This document shows, piece after piece, positions 43,426-52,803 of a stretch of DNA of 64,000 nt. The position numbers and the translations under genes were made by a program. How positions within the stretch are numbered: the stretch's first letter is position 1; every line of letters starts with the position of its first letter. The notes under the pieces were generated by a model. That model did no database searches and was not told the origin of the DNA. It worked only from the letters and a program-made list of their open reading frames with translations. This DNA comes from Candidatus Amarobacter glycogenicus (GTDB taxonomy: Bacteria; Chloroflexota; Dehalococcoidia; Tepidiformales; Tepidiformaceae), in assembly GCA_016719395.1 (NCBI GenBank), contig JADJZF010000001.1, forward strand, positions 310,001 to 374,000, written 5' to 3'.

Positions 43426-44523
43426 ATGCGGATACTGATCGCGCCCCAGGAGTTCAAGGGCAGTCTCGCCGCTGATGAGGCTGCCGCCGCGATCGCCTCC
43501 GGCATCCGCTCTGTCCACCCTGACTGGACCCTCGATAGCCTGCCGATGTCCGACGGGGGCCCCGGGCTCCTGGACGCGATGCGCCGCGCCGTGAAGGCCG
43601 ACACGATGGCTGCGGTCGCCGAGGATGCTCTCGGCCGCAAGGTGCTTGCGCGCTACGTCCGAATTCGGGCGACCGGCGAGATCGTCATCGAGGCAGCCCA
43701 GGCGAACGGACTCCTCCATGTGAAGCCGGGCGAACTCGACCCGTTGCATGCCGACACATTCGGGGTTGGCGAATTGATCCTCGATGCGGCGAAGGCCGAG
43801 CCGCCGCGGATCATCATCGGTGTTGGCGGCAGCGCCACGACCGATGGCGGCGCCGGGATGGCGCGAGCCATGGGCGCCCGGTTCCTCGATGAAGCCGGCA
43901 ACGTTCTCCCCCGTGGGGGCGCGGCCCTGGCAGATCTGGAGCGCATCGACTGGCAGCCGCCGACCGTCCTCCGTGGCATCGAGTTGCTGGTCGCCACGGA
44001 CGTTTCGAATCCACTCTGCGGCCCGGACGGCGCCGCCCGCGTTTACGGGCCACAGAAGGGCGCCACACCCGCACAGGTCGACCAGCTCGAAGCTGCGCTC
44101 TTTCGGTACGCCCGGGTACTCCGCCGTCACTTCGGAGTCGACGCTGCGAATGTCCCGGGCGGGGGCGCCGCCGGCGGGCTGGCGGCCGGGCTGGCCGTGT
44201 TCCTCGGCGCCCGCATGCAAAGCGGGTTCGACCTTGTCGCGGCGACCACCGGGTTCAACCACCGCCTCGCAGAGGCCGATCTTGTGGTCACCGGCGAAGG
44301 CCGGTTCGATAGCCAGTCCACCCGGGGAAAGGTCACCGGTCGGGTCATCGAGGCGGCCCGGACCGCGGGGAAGCCGGTTGTCGTCTTCGCCGGGTCCAGC
44401 CTCTCTACGGGCGGGGTGGAGGTCAGGACCATCACGAACATCGAACCCGACCCCGTGGCGTCGTTGGCACAAGCTCCGGAGCTGCTCAAGAGGGTCGCTG
44501 CCGGCTGGGCGGCAACGCTCTAA
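43426..44523 (+). CDS. Glycerate kinase (GarK/GlxK family)
   Basis: A 365-residue enzyme with LIAPQEFKGSLAADEAAAAIASGI at the N-terminus, LPMSDGGPGLLDAM, then IVEAA-like VIEAAQANGLL, GVGGSATTDGGAGMARAMGARFLD and PGGGAAGGLAAGLAVFLGARMQSGFDLV. These are the glycerate-2-kinase type 1 motifs; it phosphorylates D-glycerate for entry into glycolysis. In the family the first motif is usually A-P-D-S-F-K-G; here it is APQEFKG. It overlaps the convergent amidohydrolase gene by 4 bp at the stops. Confidence 0.93.
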   Translation: MRILIAPQEFKGSLAADEAAAAIASGIRSVHPDWTLDSLPMSDGGPGLLDAMRRAVKADTMAAVAEDALGRKVLARYVRIRATGEIVIEAAQANGLLHVKPGELDPLHADTFGVGELILDAAKAEPPRIIIGVGGSATTDGGAGMARAMGARFLDEAGNVLPRGGAALADLERIDWQPPTVLRGIELLVATDVSNPLCGPDGAARVYGPQKGATPAQVDQLEAALFRYARVLRRHFGVDAANVPGGGAAGGLAAGLAVFLGARMQSGFDLVAATTGFNHRLAEADLVVTGEGRFDSQSTRGKVTGRVIEAARTAGKPVVVFAGSSLSTGGVEVRTITNIEPDPVASLAQAPELLKRVAAGWAATL

Positions 44524-45767
44524 GCCGATGCCGCCGGGCCAAGGTCGTTCTTGTGCGCGGCGCCGTCCTTCATGATGACCCGCAACTTCGCGGCATCCTG
44601 GAGGACTTTGATATCGGCGAGGGGGTCCCCCTCCACGGCCAGGATGTCGGCCCGCAACCCGGGAGTGATGGTCCCCGTCACTTTCCCCAGTCGCGAGCAC
44701 TCGGCGGCGGTCGCGGTGGCGGCGACGATCGCCTGCATGGGTGTCATCCCCTGCTGCACCATCAATTCCAGTTCCTCGGCGTTCGGCCCGTGCGGACCCA
44801 CCCCCATGTCGGTGCCCATCGCGATGCGGACGCCCTGCTCGACCGCGTAACGGAAGCTGGCCTGGTGGGATTCGAGGACTTCCTTCGATTTTCGGACGCC
44901 GTAGGCGGGCATTGAACCGGGGTTCCGCTCGGTCAGACGGAGCACCCAGACGGGCGCGACCAGTGTCGCCACGAGAAAGGTCCCTCGCGCTTTCATCTCC
45001 GCGATGGTGCGCTCGTCCAGGTAGATCCCGTGCTCTATGGACTCGACGCCTTCGAGGACGGCGTTGAGGATGCCCTGTGTCGCCTGGGCGTGCGACATCA
45101 CGGTCTTGTGAGCGGCGTGCGCCTCGTAAACGACGGCCCGGATCTCCTCGCGGGTCATGCCGGTCGCCCCGGGCTCGTCGTTGGGAGAAAGCACGCCCCC
45201 GCTGGTCATGATCTTGATCTGGTCGGCGCCAGCGCGAAGGATCTCGCGAGCTGTCTTACGCGCGCTTTCCGGCCCATCGACGAGGTTCTCGGGCAGCTCG
45301 GCGTTCGGCACGCGGATGCGCACGCCGTTCGGCATCGTGGCGTCGCCGTGTCCGCCGGTCTGGCTGATGGCGCTGACGGCGATTCGCATCCGGGGTCCGG
45401 GGAAGAGCCCCTGTTCGATAGCCATCTTCACGCCGCGCGGCGTGCCGCCAGCGTCCCGGACGCTCGTGAATCCCGAGTCGAGGGTCTTCCTCGCATTCCC
45501 GAGGGCCTCCGCAACCGTGAGACTGAACGGTGTCGCCAGACGTTGCTCCATCGTCTTCGGCGGGTTCGACGCCAGGTGGACGTGGCAGTCGATCATCCCG
45601 GGCATCACCGTCAGCCCCGAGGCGTCGATCACCTGGGCTCCGTTCGGTATGCCACCGGACTCGCGCACTTCGGTGATGGTGTCGCCCTCGATGATGACCA
45701 CGGCCCCGCGGACGGGGTCCCGGCCGCTGCCGTCGATGAGTCTGCCGCACTGGATTGCGAGAGTCAT
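44520..45767 (-). CDS. Metal-dependent amidohydrolase (imidazolonepropionase/prolidase-like)
   Basis: A 415-residue amidohydrolase-superfamily enzyme. Metal ligands: His62 and His64 in MIDCHVHL, the bridging-type Lys in QIKIMTSGG, histidines in MSHAQAT and IEHGIYL, and Asp in GTDMGVGPH. LRADILAVEGDPLADI is the C-terminal beta-sandwich block. This subgroup includes Xaa-Pro dipeptidases and organophosphate-degrading enzymes; the substrate is not predictable. AGGAGG precedes ATG 45767. Confidence 0.92.
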   Translation of the reverse strand: MTLAIQCGRLIDGSGRDPVRGAVVIIEGDTITEVRESGGIPNGAQVIDASGLTVMPGMIDCHVHLASNPPKTMEQRLATPFSLTVAEALGNARKTLDSGFTSVRDAGGTPRGVKMAIEQGLFPGPRMRIAVSAISQTGGHGDATMPNGVRIRVPNAELPENLVDGPESARKTAREILRAGADQIKIMTSGGVLSPNDEPGATGMTREEIRAVVYEAHAAHKTVMSHAQATQGILNAVLEGVESIEHGIYLDERTIAEMKARGTFLVATLVAPVWVLRLTERNPGSMPAYGVRKSKEVLESHQASFRYAVEQGVRIAMGTDMGVGPHGPNAEELELMVQQGMTPMQAIVAATATAAECSRLGKVTGTITPGLRADILAVEGDPLADIKVLQDAAKLRVIMKDGAAHKNDLGPAASA

Positions 45768-45791
45768 ACGTCCTCCTGATTGGCCGTCCTG

Positions 45792-46691
45792 CTACCAGGT
45801 TGCTCCGCTCGGCTTCGGCGAACCGGCAGGCGCACTGGCGTAGTCCTCAAACGGGCTGTCACGCCAGTCGAGCGCGGCTTTCAACCCTTTTTCGCGGGAC
45901 ATTCTGCCGAATGTACCTCCCCCGGGCCGGGCCCGGCCAAGCTCCTGGATGTCGGCGCCCACCTGCATCGAGGTCCGCATGCCCATGATCTCGTATGCCC
46001 GGTTGACCTGGCGCTTGGTCATCTGGAGCATCGGGCTATCGATGTTGGCGATGCGCTCGGCAAAAGCTTCGGTGACCTTGCACAGCTGGTCGACAGGTAC
46101 CGCCCGGTTCGCCCAACCGATCTCGACGGCTTCCTTCCCGGTCACGCTGTCGCCCGTGTAGAGCAGTTCGCGCACCTTCTTCTGGTGCATCTGCCAGGGG
46201 TGATAGAGGACGTCGACCGGGGTCATCGCACGGACCGGCGGGTAGCCGATGATGGCATCTTCAGCCACGAACATCAGGTCGCACATCGTCGCCAGTTCCG
46301 TGCCTCCGGCAAGGCAATAGCCATGGACCTGGGAGATGACCGGCTTGGTCAACTCCCAGATCTGCCAGTACCCGCTCAGGAGATGTTGCGGCCATTGGCC
46401 CTGGCCCGGGTGAATTGGTCCGACGCTGGGAAGGCCGCTGCGCTTTTCGACGTAGTCGCGGTCGTCGTTGGCCTGGGAGATCCCGCTCAAGTCGTAGCCG
46501 GCGCTGAAAGCGCGGCCGGAGCCTCGGATGATGATGACCTTCACTTCAGGGTCGAGCTCAAAATCCTTGAGGGCATTGAAGAGTTCGGCGCGGAGGTTGT
46601 GGCTGAGGGCGTTCATCTTCTCCGGCCGGTTGAGCTGGATGACGCCGTGGCGGTCGTTCTTGCTGGTCAGGATGTCGAGGTAGTCGGGCAT
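45792..46691 (-). CDS. Enoyl-CoA hydratase/isomerase family protein
   Basis: A 299-residue crotonase with KNDRHGVIQLNRPEKMNALSHNLR, GSGRAFSAGYDLSGI, QVHGYCLAGGTELATMCDLMFVAEDAIIGYPPVRAM and a C-terminal tail ending in KGLKAALDWRDSPFEDYASAP. The tail matches the paralogue at 18955-19839. It is an acyl-CoA lyase or isomerase of unknown chain specificity. It follows the GNAT gene on the same strand at 43 bp and precedes the amidohydrolase by 24 bp, suggesting a three-gene transcription unit. Confidence 0.92.
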   Translation of the reverse strand: MPDYLDILTSKNDRHGVIQLNRPEKMNALSHNLRAELFNALKDFELDPEVKVIIIRGSGRAFSAGYDLSGISQANDDRDYVEKRSGLPSVGPIHPGQGQWPQHLLSGYWQIWELTKPVISQVHGYCLAGGTELATMCDLMFVAEDAIIGYPPVRAMTPVDVLYHPWQMHQKKVRELLYTGDSVTGKEAVEIGWANRAVPVDQLCKVTEAFAERIANIDSPMLQMTKRQVNRAYEIMGMRTSMQVGADIQELGRARPGGGTFGRMSREKGLKAALDWRDSPFEDYASAPAGSPKPSGATW

Positions 46692-46734
46692 AGCGCCCGG
46701 ATTCTGGCCCGACGGACGGGGTCCTGTCGAACGG

Positions 46735-47277
46735 CTACCGGGCAGCCGCCTGGAGTGTGGTCCCGCCGATATCCATCTTCACGAACGCCTGGTCGCCCTC
46801 TACGGTGATCTCCGGACTGAAGGCCGAGTCCCGGAAGAGTGTCAGCATCGAATCGTTCTCGCAGAGCACCACCGCCGTCAGCCGTTCGTAACCACAGCGG
46901 CGGGCCTGTTCGACGAGGCGGTCGAGGAGCAGCTTGCCCATGCCCAGGCCTTGCATGGCGTCTTCGACAACGAATGCCACCTCGGCGGAGCGCCGGGACT
47001 CGGCTTCGAACCGTCCAACCCCGCGGATCTCGTCTTCGCCCGGAAGGCAGACGACGAACGCGCAACGCTTCTTGAAGTCCACAGTGCACAGGTGGTGGGC
47101 GAACTCCGGGGAGAGGCGGCGAAGCGGGGTGAAGAACCGCAAACGGGTGGTGTTCACCGAGAGCCGCGAGTGAAACTCCATCAGGTGACCGGCGTCTTCC
47201 GGAGCGATCGGCCGGATGCGCACCTCGCGCCCATCGCGAAGCATCCCGATCTTCTCCCCGGGCGGTTTGGCCCTCAT
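46735..47277 (-). CDS. GNAT-family N-acetyltransferase
   Basis: This 180-residue protein has a Gcn5 fold: VRIRPIAPEDAGHLMEFHSRLS at the N-terminus, EVAFVVEDAMQGLGMGKLLLDRLVEQARRCGYERLTAVVLCEN (acetyl-CoA pyrophosphate loop Q-G-L-G-M-G-K-L) and a final strand AFVKMDI. It resembles the acetyltransferase domain of PatZ/Pat-type lysine acetylases that modify acyl-CoA synthetases, but lacks the NDP-forming synthetase domain. It heads a unit with an enoyl-CoA hydratase, consistent with such a role. That link is inference. Confidence 0.88.
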   Translation of the reverse strand: MRAKPPGEKIGMLRDGREVRIRPIAPEDAGHLMEFHSRLSVNTTRLRFFTPLRRLSPEFAHHLCTVDFKKRCAFVVCLPGEDEIRGVGRFEAESRRSAEVAFVVEDAMQGLGMGKLLLDRLVEQARRCGYERLTAVVLCENDSMLTLFRDSAFSPEITVEGDQAFVKMDIGGTTLQAAAR

Positions 47278-47377
47278 CCCGCTCAGTATCCGTTACGCCG
47301 CGCGCATTTGGCGTGAACGGCTATCTGCAAATTGCAGATAACTATGCCCGGCCTCCGCCGCACCTATCACCGCAGGC

Positions 47378-49315
47378 TCAGAGCTTGCGCTTCCAGTAGT
47401 CGAGGATGACGTTGAAACGGTCGACCCGGTGGCTGGGGCGCCCGTTGCGAGACAGTTCGTGGTCCTCATCCGGGAAGCGCACGAATTCGACATCCTTTCG
47501 CCGTTGCTTGAGCACGACGAAGAGCTGTTCCGCCTGGGAGATCGGGCAACGCAGGTCCACCTCGGAGTGGAGGATGAGGACAGGCGTCTCGATGTGCTTC
47601 GCGTATGTGAGCGGCGATTGGCGCAACACCGCCTCCAGGTTGTCCTGGATGGTTGCGTCCGGACCCAGGTACTGCCGGTTGAACGTCCCGCCGATGTCGC
47701 TTGCCCCTTGCATCGAATACCAATCGTTGACGGCGCGCTCGCTGATCGCCGCTTTGAAGCGGGTGGTGTGCCCGATGGTCCAGGTCGTCATGAACCCGCC
47801 GTAGGAGCCGCCCATCACGCCAAGCCGGTCGCGGTCGGCCCACGACGCTCGTTCGAGGGCTGCATCGAACGCCGCCATCACGTCCAGGTAATCGGGGCCA
47901 CCCATGTCACCGACCAGGGCGCGCGCGAACCCGGTGTCCTGCCCGGAGCTTCCGCGCGGGTTGCAAAAGACGACACCGTAGCCAGCCGCCGCGTAGATCT
48001 GGAACTCGTCGAAGAAGGTCTCCCCGTACTGGCCGAACGGGCCGCCGTGGACATTCAGGATTAGCGGGTACTGCTTGCCGCTCTCGAATCCGTGCGGCTT
48101 CATCAGCCAGCAGTCGACCTCGGTCCCGCTCGCCGTTCCGACCACGAACTTCTCGGCTGAGGCGAGGCCGATCTCCTCGCGCCAGCCGGCGTTGAAGTGC
48201 GTCAGTTGGCGCCTGGCGCCCGTTTCCAGGTTTACGACCGAGAGTTCAGAAGGGGAGAGCTGCGTGCTCGAGACTACGGCTGCCCGGAGGCCTGCCCGGT
48301 CCACCGAGTACCAGGCGGTCATTGCCGGCTCCCTGGCCACCCATCGCCCATCGGCGGCGCTCCCGGCCACCCAGAGCGACGACTCTCCCCGGTCCGCGGC
48401 AACGGTGAGGATCCCGCCGCCTCTGAGCCAGTTCGGTTGTGCGACGGCCCCCGGGAGTCCTCCGGCGCCCATCTCGCGATCGATCCCGCCGGACGCGTCC
48501 GTCTCGCCGGTCCCATCGACCCCGATGAGCCTCAGTGTTCCGTTCGCCGGCCAGTCGGGGTGGTGGATGTGCGCGATCTTTGCCCCATCGGGCGACCACG
48601 AAGGCGCACCGCGCGCCCCGGAAGTCGTCGTCACCTGCCGCGCTTCCCCGCCGGTTGCAGGGACCACCCAGAGGTCGCTCGCACTGTCGAACTCGCGCTC
48701 CGCGTGCCGGGCAGACACGAAGGCAAGCGACTGTCCATCGGGCGACCATGCCGGCTGGGTGTCGTCCCAGTCGCCTTCGGTCACCTGCCTCGCCGCGCCG
48801 GTCGCTACCTCCACCACGAAGATGTGGCGGCGCTGATCGTAGGTGAAGCCCTGGCCGTTCAGGCGGTACTTCATCGAGGCGATGCGCCGGTACGGTTTCG
48901 CCTTCTTCGGGTCCGGGTCCGGCGGTGTGCCCGTCTTCGCACTCAGGGCGATCCGTGTGCCGTCGGGCGACCACGTCGGCACACCGGCGCCGAGCGGCAT
49001 TTTCGTCAGCAGCCTGGACTCGCCGCCCGTCGCGGGCATGACGGCGAGTTGGGGCTTGTCTTCGCCCCTCTCCGAGACGAACGCGAGCATCGAGCCATCG
49101 GGCGACCAGCGGGGCGAGGTATCGCGCCTTGCGCCCGCGGTGAACTGGCGTGGCTCGCCGCCGCCAGTGTCGACGAGCCAGATGGCTGAGCGGTAGCTGT
49201 CCGTCTCACGGTCCATCCGCGTGACAACGAAGGCCACCCGTTCGCCGTCAGGCGAAATGTCCGCTTCGCCGATCCAGTGAATGGCGTAAAGGTCATCGGG
49301 GGTCATTGGGCGCAT
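47378..49315 (-). CDS. S9-family prolyl oligopeptidase-type peptidase
   Basis: A 645-residue serine peptidase. Residues 10-380 form a WD40/beta-propeller-like domain with repeated WSPDGxxIAF motifs (at least six). The alpha/beta-hydrolase domain follows: LILNVHGGPFGQYGETFFDEFQIYAAAGYGV, the nucleophile serine in MGGSYGGFMTTWTIGHT, Asp in LHSEVDLRCPISQAEQLF and His in DEDHELSRNG. It resembles acylaminoacyl peptidase/DPP-type enzymes and has no signal peptide. ATG 49315 has a GGAG upstream; ATG 49306 is an alternative. Confidence 0.95.
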   Translation of the reverse strand: MRPMTPDDLYAIHWIGEADISPDGERVAFVVTRMDRETDSYRSAIWLVDTGGGEPRQFTAGARRDTSPRWSPDGSMLAFVSERGEDKPQLAVMPATGGESRLLTKMPLGAGVPTWSPDGTRIALSAKTGTPPDPDPKKAKPYRRIASMKYRLNGQGFTYDQRRHIFVVEVATGAARQVTEGDWDDTQPAWSPDGQSLAFVSARHAEREFDSASDLWVVPATGGEARQVTTTSGARGAPSWSPDGAKIAHIHHPDWPANGTLRLIGVDGTGETDASGGIDREMGAGGLPGAVAQPNWLRGGGILTVAADRGESSLWVAGSAADGRWVAREPAMTAWYSVDRAGLRAAVVSSTQLSPSELSVVNLETGARRQLTHFNAGWREEIGLASAEKFVVGTASGTEVDCWLMKPHGFESGKQYPLILNVHGGPFGQYGETFFDEFQIYAAAGYGVVFCNPRGSSGQDTGFARALVGDMGGPDYLDVMAAFDAALERASWADRDRLGVMGGSYGGFMTTWTIGHTTRFKAAISERAVNDWYSMQGASDIGGTFNRQYLGPDATIQDNLEAVLRQSPLTYAKHIETPVLILHSEVDLRCPISQAEQLFVVLKQRRKDVEFVRFPDEDHELSRNGRPSHRVDRFNVILDYWKRKL

Positions 49316-49454
49316 GGCATCGCTCCGCTGGGGAATGCGGCATTGTGGAGGAGATTCACGACCGCTGGTAGTAGCGACCAGGCGCTTCGGGGTAGTTCCG
49401 CATCGATGTGCCGCACGCTTGCAGTGCCGCTGGAGAGCCGCGGACCGGACAGCC

Positions 49455-50951
49455 CTACCCCATCGCGAGTGCCAGGTTGATCATCGCGCGGACGCTGTAG
49501 CCGCTCGCACCCTTGCTTATCCACCCCTTGTCGCCCGACATGATGTCGACGCCGGCAATGTCCATGTGGACCCAGGGGGTGTCTCCAACGAACGGCTCCA
49601 GGAATTTCGCCCCGACGATTGTTCCCGCGCCGCGGGTCCCGGTGTTCTTGCAGTCGGCGACGTCGCTCTTGATGAACTCGTCGTACTCCTTCCACATGGG
49701 CAGGCGCCAGGTCCTCTCGCCCGCGGCTGCGGCCCCCGCTTCGAGCCTCGAACAAAAAGCGTCGTTGTTCGTCATCAAGCCATAGGCGACATCGCCGAGT
49801 GCGGTCGTCACGGCGCCGGTCAGTGTCGCGACATCGACGATGGCGGCGGCGCCGAGTTCCTTCGCCCAGCAGAGGCCGTCGGCGAGGACCAACCGCCCTT
49901 CGGCGTCCGTGTTGATCACCTCGATCGTGCGGCCATTCATGGCGCTCACGACGTCCCCAGGCTTGGTGGCATTGCCGCCCGGCATATTCTCGGTGCAGGG
50001 AGCGATAGCCACGACATTGAGCTTCGGCTTGAGCCCGGCGATCGCTCCCATCGCAGCGATGACGGAGGCCGCGCCCGTCATATCGGCCTTCATTGCTTCC
50101 ATGTTCGCCGCCGGCTTGATGCTGATCCCGCCAGTGTCGAAAGTGATGCCCTTGCCGACCAGCGCGAGGTCGTAGCCCTTGCCCTTCCCGCCCTTGTACG
50201 CCAGCCTGATCATCTTCGGCGGTTGGGCGCTTCCCTTCGCGACGGAGAGGAACGACCCCATGCCCTTCTTCTCCATCTCATCCCGCTCAAGGACTTCGAT
50301 TTCGAGCTTGAACTTCCTCGCGACCTCCGCGGCTATGGCGGCGATGCCGGTGGGGGTGAGGTGGTTCGATGGTTCGTTTGCCAGGTCCCGGGCGAGGTTC
50401 GTCGCCTCGGCCATGGTCACGCCCTTCGCGGCCGCCGCACTCATCGCCTTCACCTGCGCAGGATCGTGTTCGACCAGGGTGACCGTTGTGATCTCGGCGC
50501 GATCTTCCTCGGCCTTCTTGTGCTTCAGGAAACGGTAGTTGCCGAGGATCGCGCCCTCTGCGACGGCCTGGGCGCAGGCCTCCGGCTCCAGCCCACCGAT
50601 GCCGGCGCCGTGGGCGATCGTCGCCACCGTCTTTATCCCGGGTCGTCGCAGGGCACGGACCAGGTTCGCCGAGAGGTTCCGGACGGCATCCACATCGAAG
50701 TCCTTTTGCTTCCCCAGTCCGGCGACCACAACGCGCGGGGATTTCAGCTTGCCGAACGTGTGGATGGTGGTGATTTCGCCGGACTTGCCGCGGATGTCCC
50801 CCTGGGCGATGAGCTTCGAGATCGCACCATCGAGCGCTTTGTCGACCGCGCCGGTGGCGCCCCCCGGGGCAGTCACTCCCTCGAACAGGTTCACAACGAT
50901 GGCGTCGGCGGCCGTCTTGCTGATGTCGCCGTTGGATACTTCGAAGTTCAA
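49455..50951 (-). CDS. pepA: Leucyl aminopeptidase (M17)
   Basis: A 498-residue cytosolic aminopeptidase. The N-terminal macro-like domain starts NFEVSNGDISKTAADAIVVNL. The catalytic half has KGITFDTGGISIKPAANMEAMKADMTGAA and NTDAEGRLVLADGL, the two-metal M17 signature, with DVATLTGAVTTALG. It trims N-terminal residues from peptides. The start is a TTG at 50951 preceded by GGAGGG; upstream in-frame codons lack a ribosome site. It shares a transcription direction with the S9 peptidase, 139 bp upstream of it, so the two may act together in peptide turnover. Confidence 0.95.
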   Translation of the reverse strand: MNFEVSNGDISKTAADAIVVNLFEGVTAPGGATGAVDKALDGAISKLIAQGDIRGKSGEITTIHTFGKLKSPRVVVAGLGKQKDFDVDAVRNLSANLVRALRRPGIKTVATIAHGAGIGGLEPEACAQAVAEGAILGNYRFLKHKKAEEDRAEITTVTLVEHDPAQVKAMSAAAAKGVTMAEATNLARDLANEPSNHLTPTGIAAIAAEVARKFKLEIEVLERDEMEKKGMGSFLSVAKGSAQPPKMIRLAYKGGKGKGYDLALVGKGITFDTGGISIKPAANMEAMKADMTGAASVIAAMGAIAGLKPKLNVVAIAPCTENMPGGNATKPGDVVSAMNGRTIEVINTDAEGRLVLADGLCWAKELGAAAIVDVATLTGAVTTALGDVAYGLMTNNDAFCSRLEAGAAAAGERTWRLPMWKEYDEFIKSDVADCKNTGTRGAGTIVGAKFLEPFVGDTPWVHMDIAGVDIMSGDKGWISKGASGYSVRAMINLALAMG

Positions 50952-51060
50952 ACGGATCCCTCCGGAATGGTTCGTTGGTAGATAGAGCGTGCAGAGTGTA
51001 GGCGGCTTACGGAACGGCGGGCAAAGAGAACACCCGCGATGAGTGCGGTACGCTGAAGCG

Positions 51061-51846
51061 ATGGCCGCTATCTCGACCACGCGACCCGGCCGGGCTCGGA
51101 GGGTCTGGGACCTCACTGGCCGCGTCGGCCTGCACGAAATCGTGGTCGTGGTCGTGGCGTTTCTTATCTACTTCGCCATTCGCGGCGCCGTCGTGGACCG
51201 TGCCGGCGACGCCATGGTCCGCGGGATCCGCCTGATCGAGCTTGAACAGCGCTTCAGCCTCTACCACGAGCGCGAAATGCAAGCGGGGATCCTGGACCAC
51301 TTCTGGCTCATCAAGATGATGAACTGGGTGTACTTCTGGGGCCACATGCCGCTCGTCATCGGCGTTGCCGCCTGGCTCTACATCTGGCACCGGAAGGCGT
51401 ACTTCGTCACCCGGAACGCATTTCTCGCTTCCGGGGCGATCGGCGTCGTGATGTACTGGCTCTTCCCCGTCGCTCCGCCCCGGCTAATCCCGTTCGCGGG
51501 GTTCATCGATACGATGGCCGCGTTTGACCGCGTGGGATACAACGCCCAGGAAGCCGAAGCTTTCGTGAACCCGTTCGCGGCCGTACCAAGCCTCCACTTC
51601 GGCTGGTCGCTCTTGCTTGGCGTGGTCATCGCGTGGGTGTCCCGCCACCCGCTGAGCTACGCGTTTGCCTTCGCCTGGCCCGCGGCGATGTTCTTCTCGG
51701 TAGTGATGACCGGGAACCACTTCATCCTGGATGCCGTTGCGGGGGGAATCGTGTCGTTCGCTGGCCTGGGGATCGCCCTCGGCATCGCGAAGTACCTCCA
51801 ATGGCCGGACCTGCGGCCTTCTGGAGCCGCCGTGCCGCCCGGGTGA
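51061..51846 (+). CDS. PAP2-superfamily membrane phosphatase/phosphotransferase (Aur1/Ipt-like)
   Basis: A 261-residue protein with about six transmembrane helices. The three phosphatase motifs are spread over FPVAPPRLIPFAGF, PFAAVPSLHFGWSLLLG and MTGNHFILDAVAGGIV, giving the SxxH and H-x-x-x-D residues of the PAP2_3 family. This group includes inositol-phosphorylceramide synthases and lipid phosphatases in bacteria. It probably acts on lipid phosphate at the outer face of the membrane. It is divergent from pepA, and its stop is 2 bp before the next gene. Confidence 0.88.
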   Translation: MAAISTTRPGRARRVWDLTGRVGLHEIVVVVVAFLIYFAIRGAVVDRAGDAMVRGIRLIELEQRFSLYHEREMQAGILDHFWLIKMMNWVYFWGHMPLVIGVAAWLYIWHRKAYFVTRNAFLASGAIGVVMYWLFPVAPPRLIPFAGFIDTMAAFDRVGYNAQEAEAFVNPFAAVPSLHFGWSLLLGVVIAWVSRHPLSYAFAFAWPAAMFFSVVMTGNHFILDAVAGGIVSFAGLGIALGIAKYLQWPDLRPSGAAVPPG

Positions 51847-51848
51847 CC

Positions 51849-52418
51849 ATGAGCTATGTCCTCATCGTCGGGCCGCCGGCCGTAGGCAAGGCTACCGTCG
51901 CGCGCGAGGTAGCGCGCCTCACGGGCTTCCGCTTGGTGCCAAACACGCTCACGGCGGAGATGCTGCTGGATGTGTTTCGGCGGTCGGAGCGGCCGTTCTC
52001 CCGGCTCCATGTCGAATTTCAGCAGCGCATCCTGGAAGAGGCCGCCGCGGCCGGAGTGAGCCTGGTGGGCACCGCCGCCTGGGCTTTCGACGAGGAGCTC
52101 GACTGGGCAATCTCCCGATCGCGGTTCGAAGCAGTGCGAATCCATGGCGGAAAGACCTTCATCGCTGAACTCGAAGCGCCGTTTGTAACCCGGTTAGTTC
52201 GGAACCACTTTCCCGACCGGGTGCGGGCGAAGCCGAACCAGCAGGCGACCTTGACTGATGACGTGATGCGCGAGATGGAAGCGAAGTACCGGCTTTCGAG
52301 CGACTCCGGCGAGCTGGACGAGTTCGGGCCGTACCTGCGCATCGACACGACAAGAGTGAGTGCGGGAGAGGCGGCGAGGCTCATCGTCGCCGGTTTCGGC
52401 CTCCCCCTTACCGGTTAG
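51849..52418 (+). CDS. P-loop NTPase/kinase-like protein
   Basis: This 189-residue protein starts with a Walker A motif VLIVGPPAVGKATVAREVARLTG (GPPAVGKA at 8-15). It continues through an alpha/beta core with LVGTAAWAFDEELDWAI, a candidate Walker B-like region, and a C-terminal YLRIDTTRVSAGEAARLIVAGFGL. It resembles small AAA/shikimate-kinase-type nucleotide or metabolite kinases, with no recognised subfamily. It follows the PAP2 gene by 2 bp and so is probably co-transcribed. Confidence 0.82.
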   Translation: MSYVLIVGPPAVGKATVAREVARLTGFRLVPNTLTAEMLLDVFRRSERPFSRLHVEFQQRILEEAAAAGVSLVGTAAWAFDEELDWAISRSRFEAVRIHGGKTFIAELEAPFVTRLVRNHFPDRVRAKPNQQATLTDDVMREMEAKYRLSSDSGELDEFGPYLRIDTTRVSAGEAARLIVAGFGLPLTG

Positions 52419-52792
52419 CCCGCCGGCTGGAAGAGTTCGACCGGGTTTCCGGACGGGTCATCCAGCACCGTCTGGGCGCCTCCGGGGCCGCGGATGATCT
52501 CGTTGCGAAAGGTGATGCCGGCGGCGCGGAGCTTCGCGGCCTCCGCCTCGATGTCCTCGACGATGACCTGGAACCGTGTCCAGCCGCCCGGCTCGGGCAC
52601 GCGGCCGTCCGGCATCGGCCGGGCCGCCGAGCTTGCGGCACCGCTCAACAACAGCAAGAGGTTGCCATTCCGCACGGCAGAGAACGCCGGCGATTGGGGC
52701 CCTTCGGGCGAAAACCCAAAGTGGCCGGCGTAGAACGCGACGGATGCCGGGACATCCTTGACGATCAGGCGGACGCGAACAGTGCTATCCAT
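52415..52792 (-). CDS. VOC-family (glyoxalase-fold) protein
   Basis: This 125-residue protein of vicinal-oxygen-chelate fold reads VRVRLIVKDVPASVAFYAGHFGFSPE, AVRNGNLLLLLSG, WTRFQVIVEDIEAEAAKLRAAGI and GGAQTVLDDPSGNPVELFQP, the two beta-alpha-beta modules. It has no cysteine, so it is not an ArsI-type arsenic lyase. Start choice: the upstream gene ends TAAGGAGAATGTCCATG. ATG 52798 abuts the Shine-Dalgarno, so ATG 52792 with a six-base spacer is preferred. Only 11 bp separate it from the MerR-ArsC fusion, and the ribosome site overlaps that gene's stop, so the two are coupled. Confidence 0.88.
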   Translation of the reverse strand: MDSTVRVRLIVKDVPASVAFYAGHFGFSPEGPQSPAFSAVRNGNLLLLLSGAASSAARPMPDGRVPEPGGWTRFQVIVEDIEAEAAKLRAAGITFRNEIIRGPGGAQTVLDDPSGNPVELFQPAG

Positions 52793-52803
52793 GGACATTC
52801 TCC

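Noticed and set aside
52415..52792. VOC gene as an ArsI-type C-As lyase because of the neighbouring ArsC-like fusion
   Set aside because: ArsI needs conserved cysteines and this protein has none.
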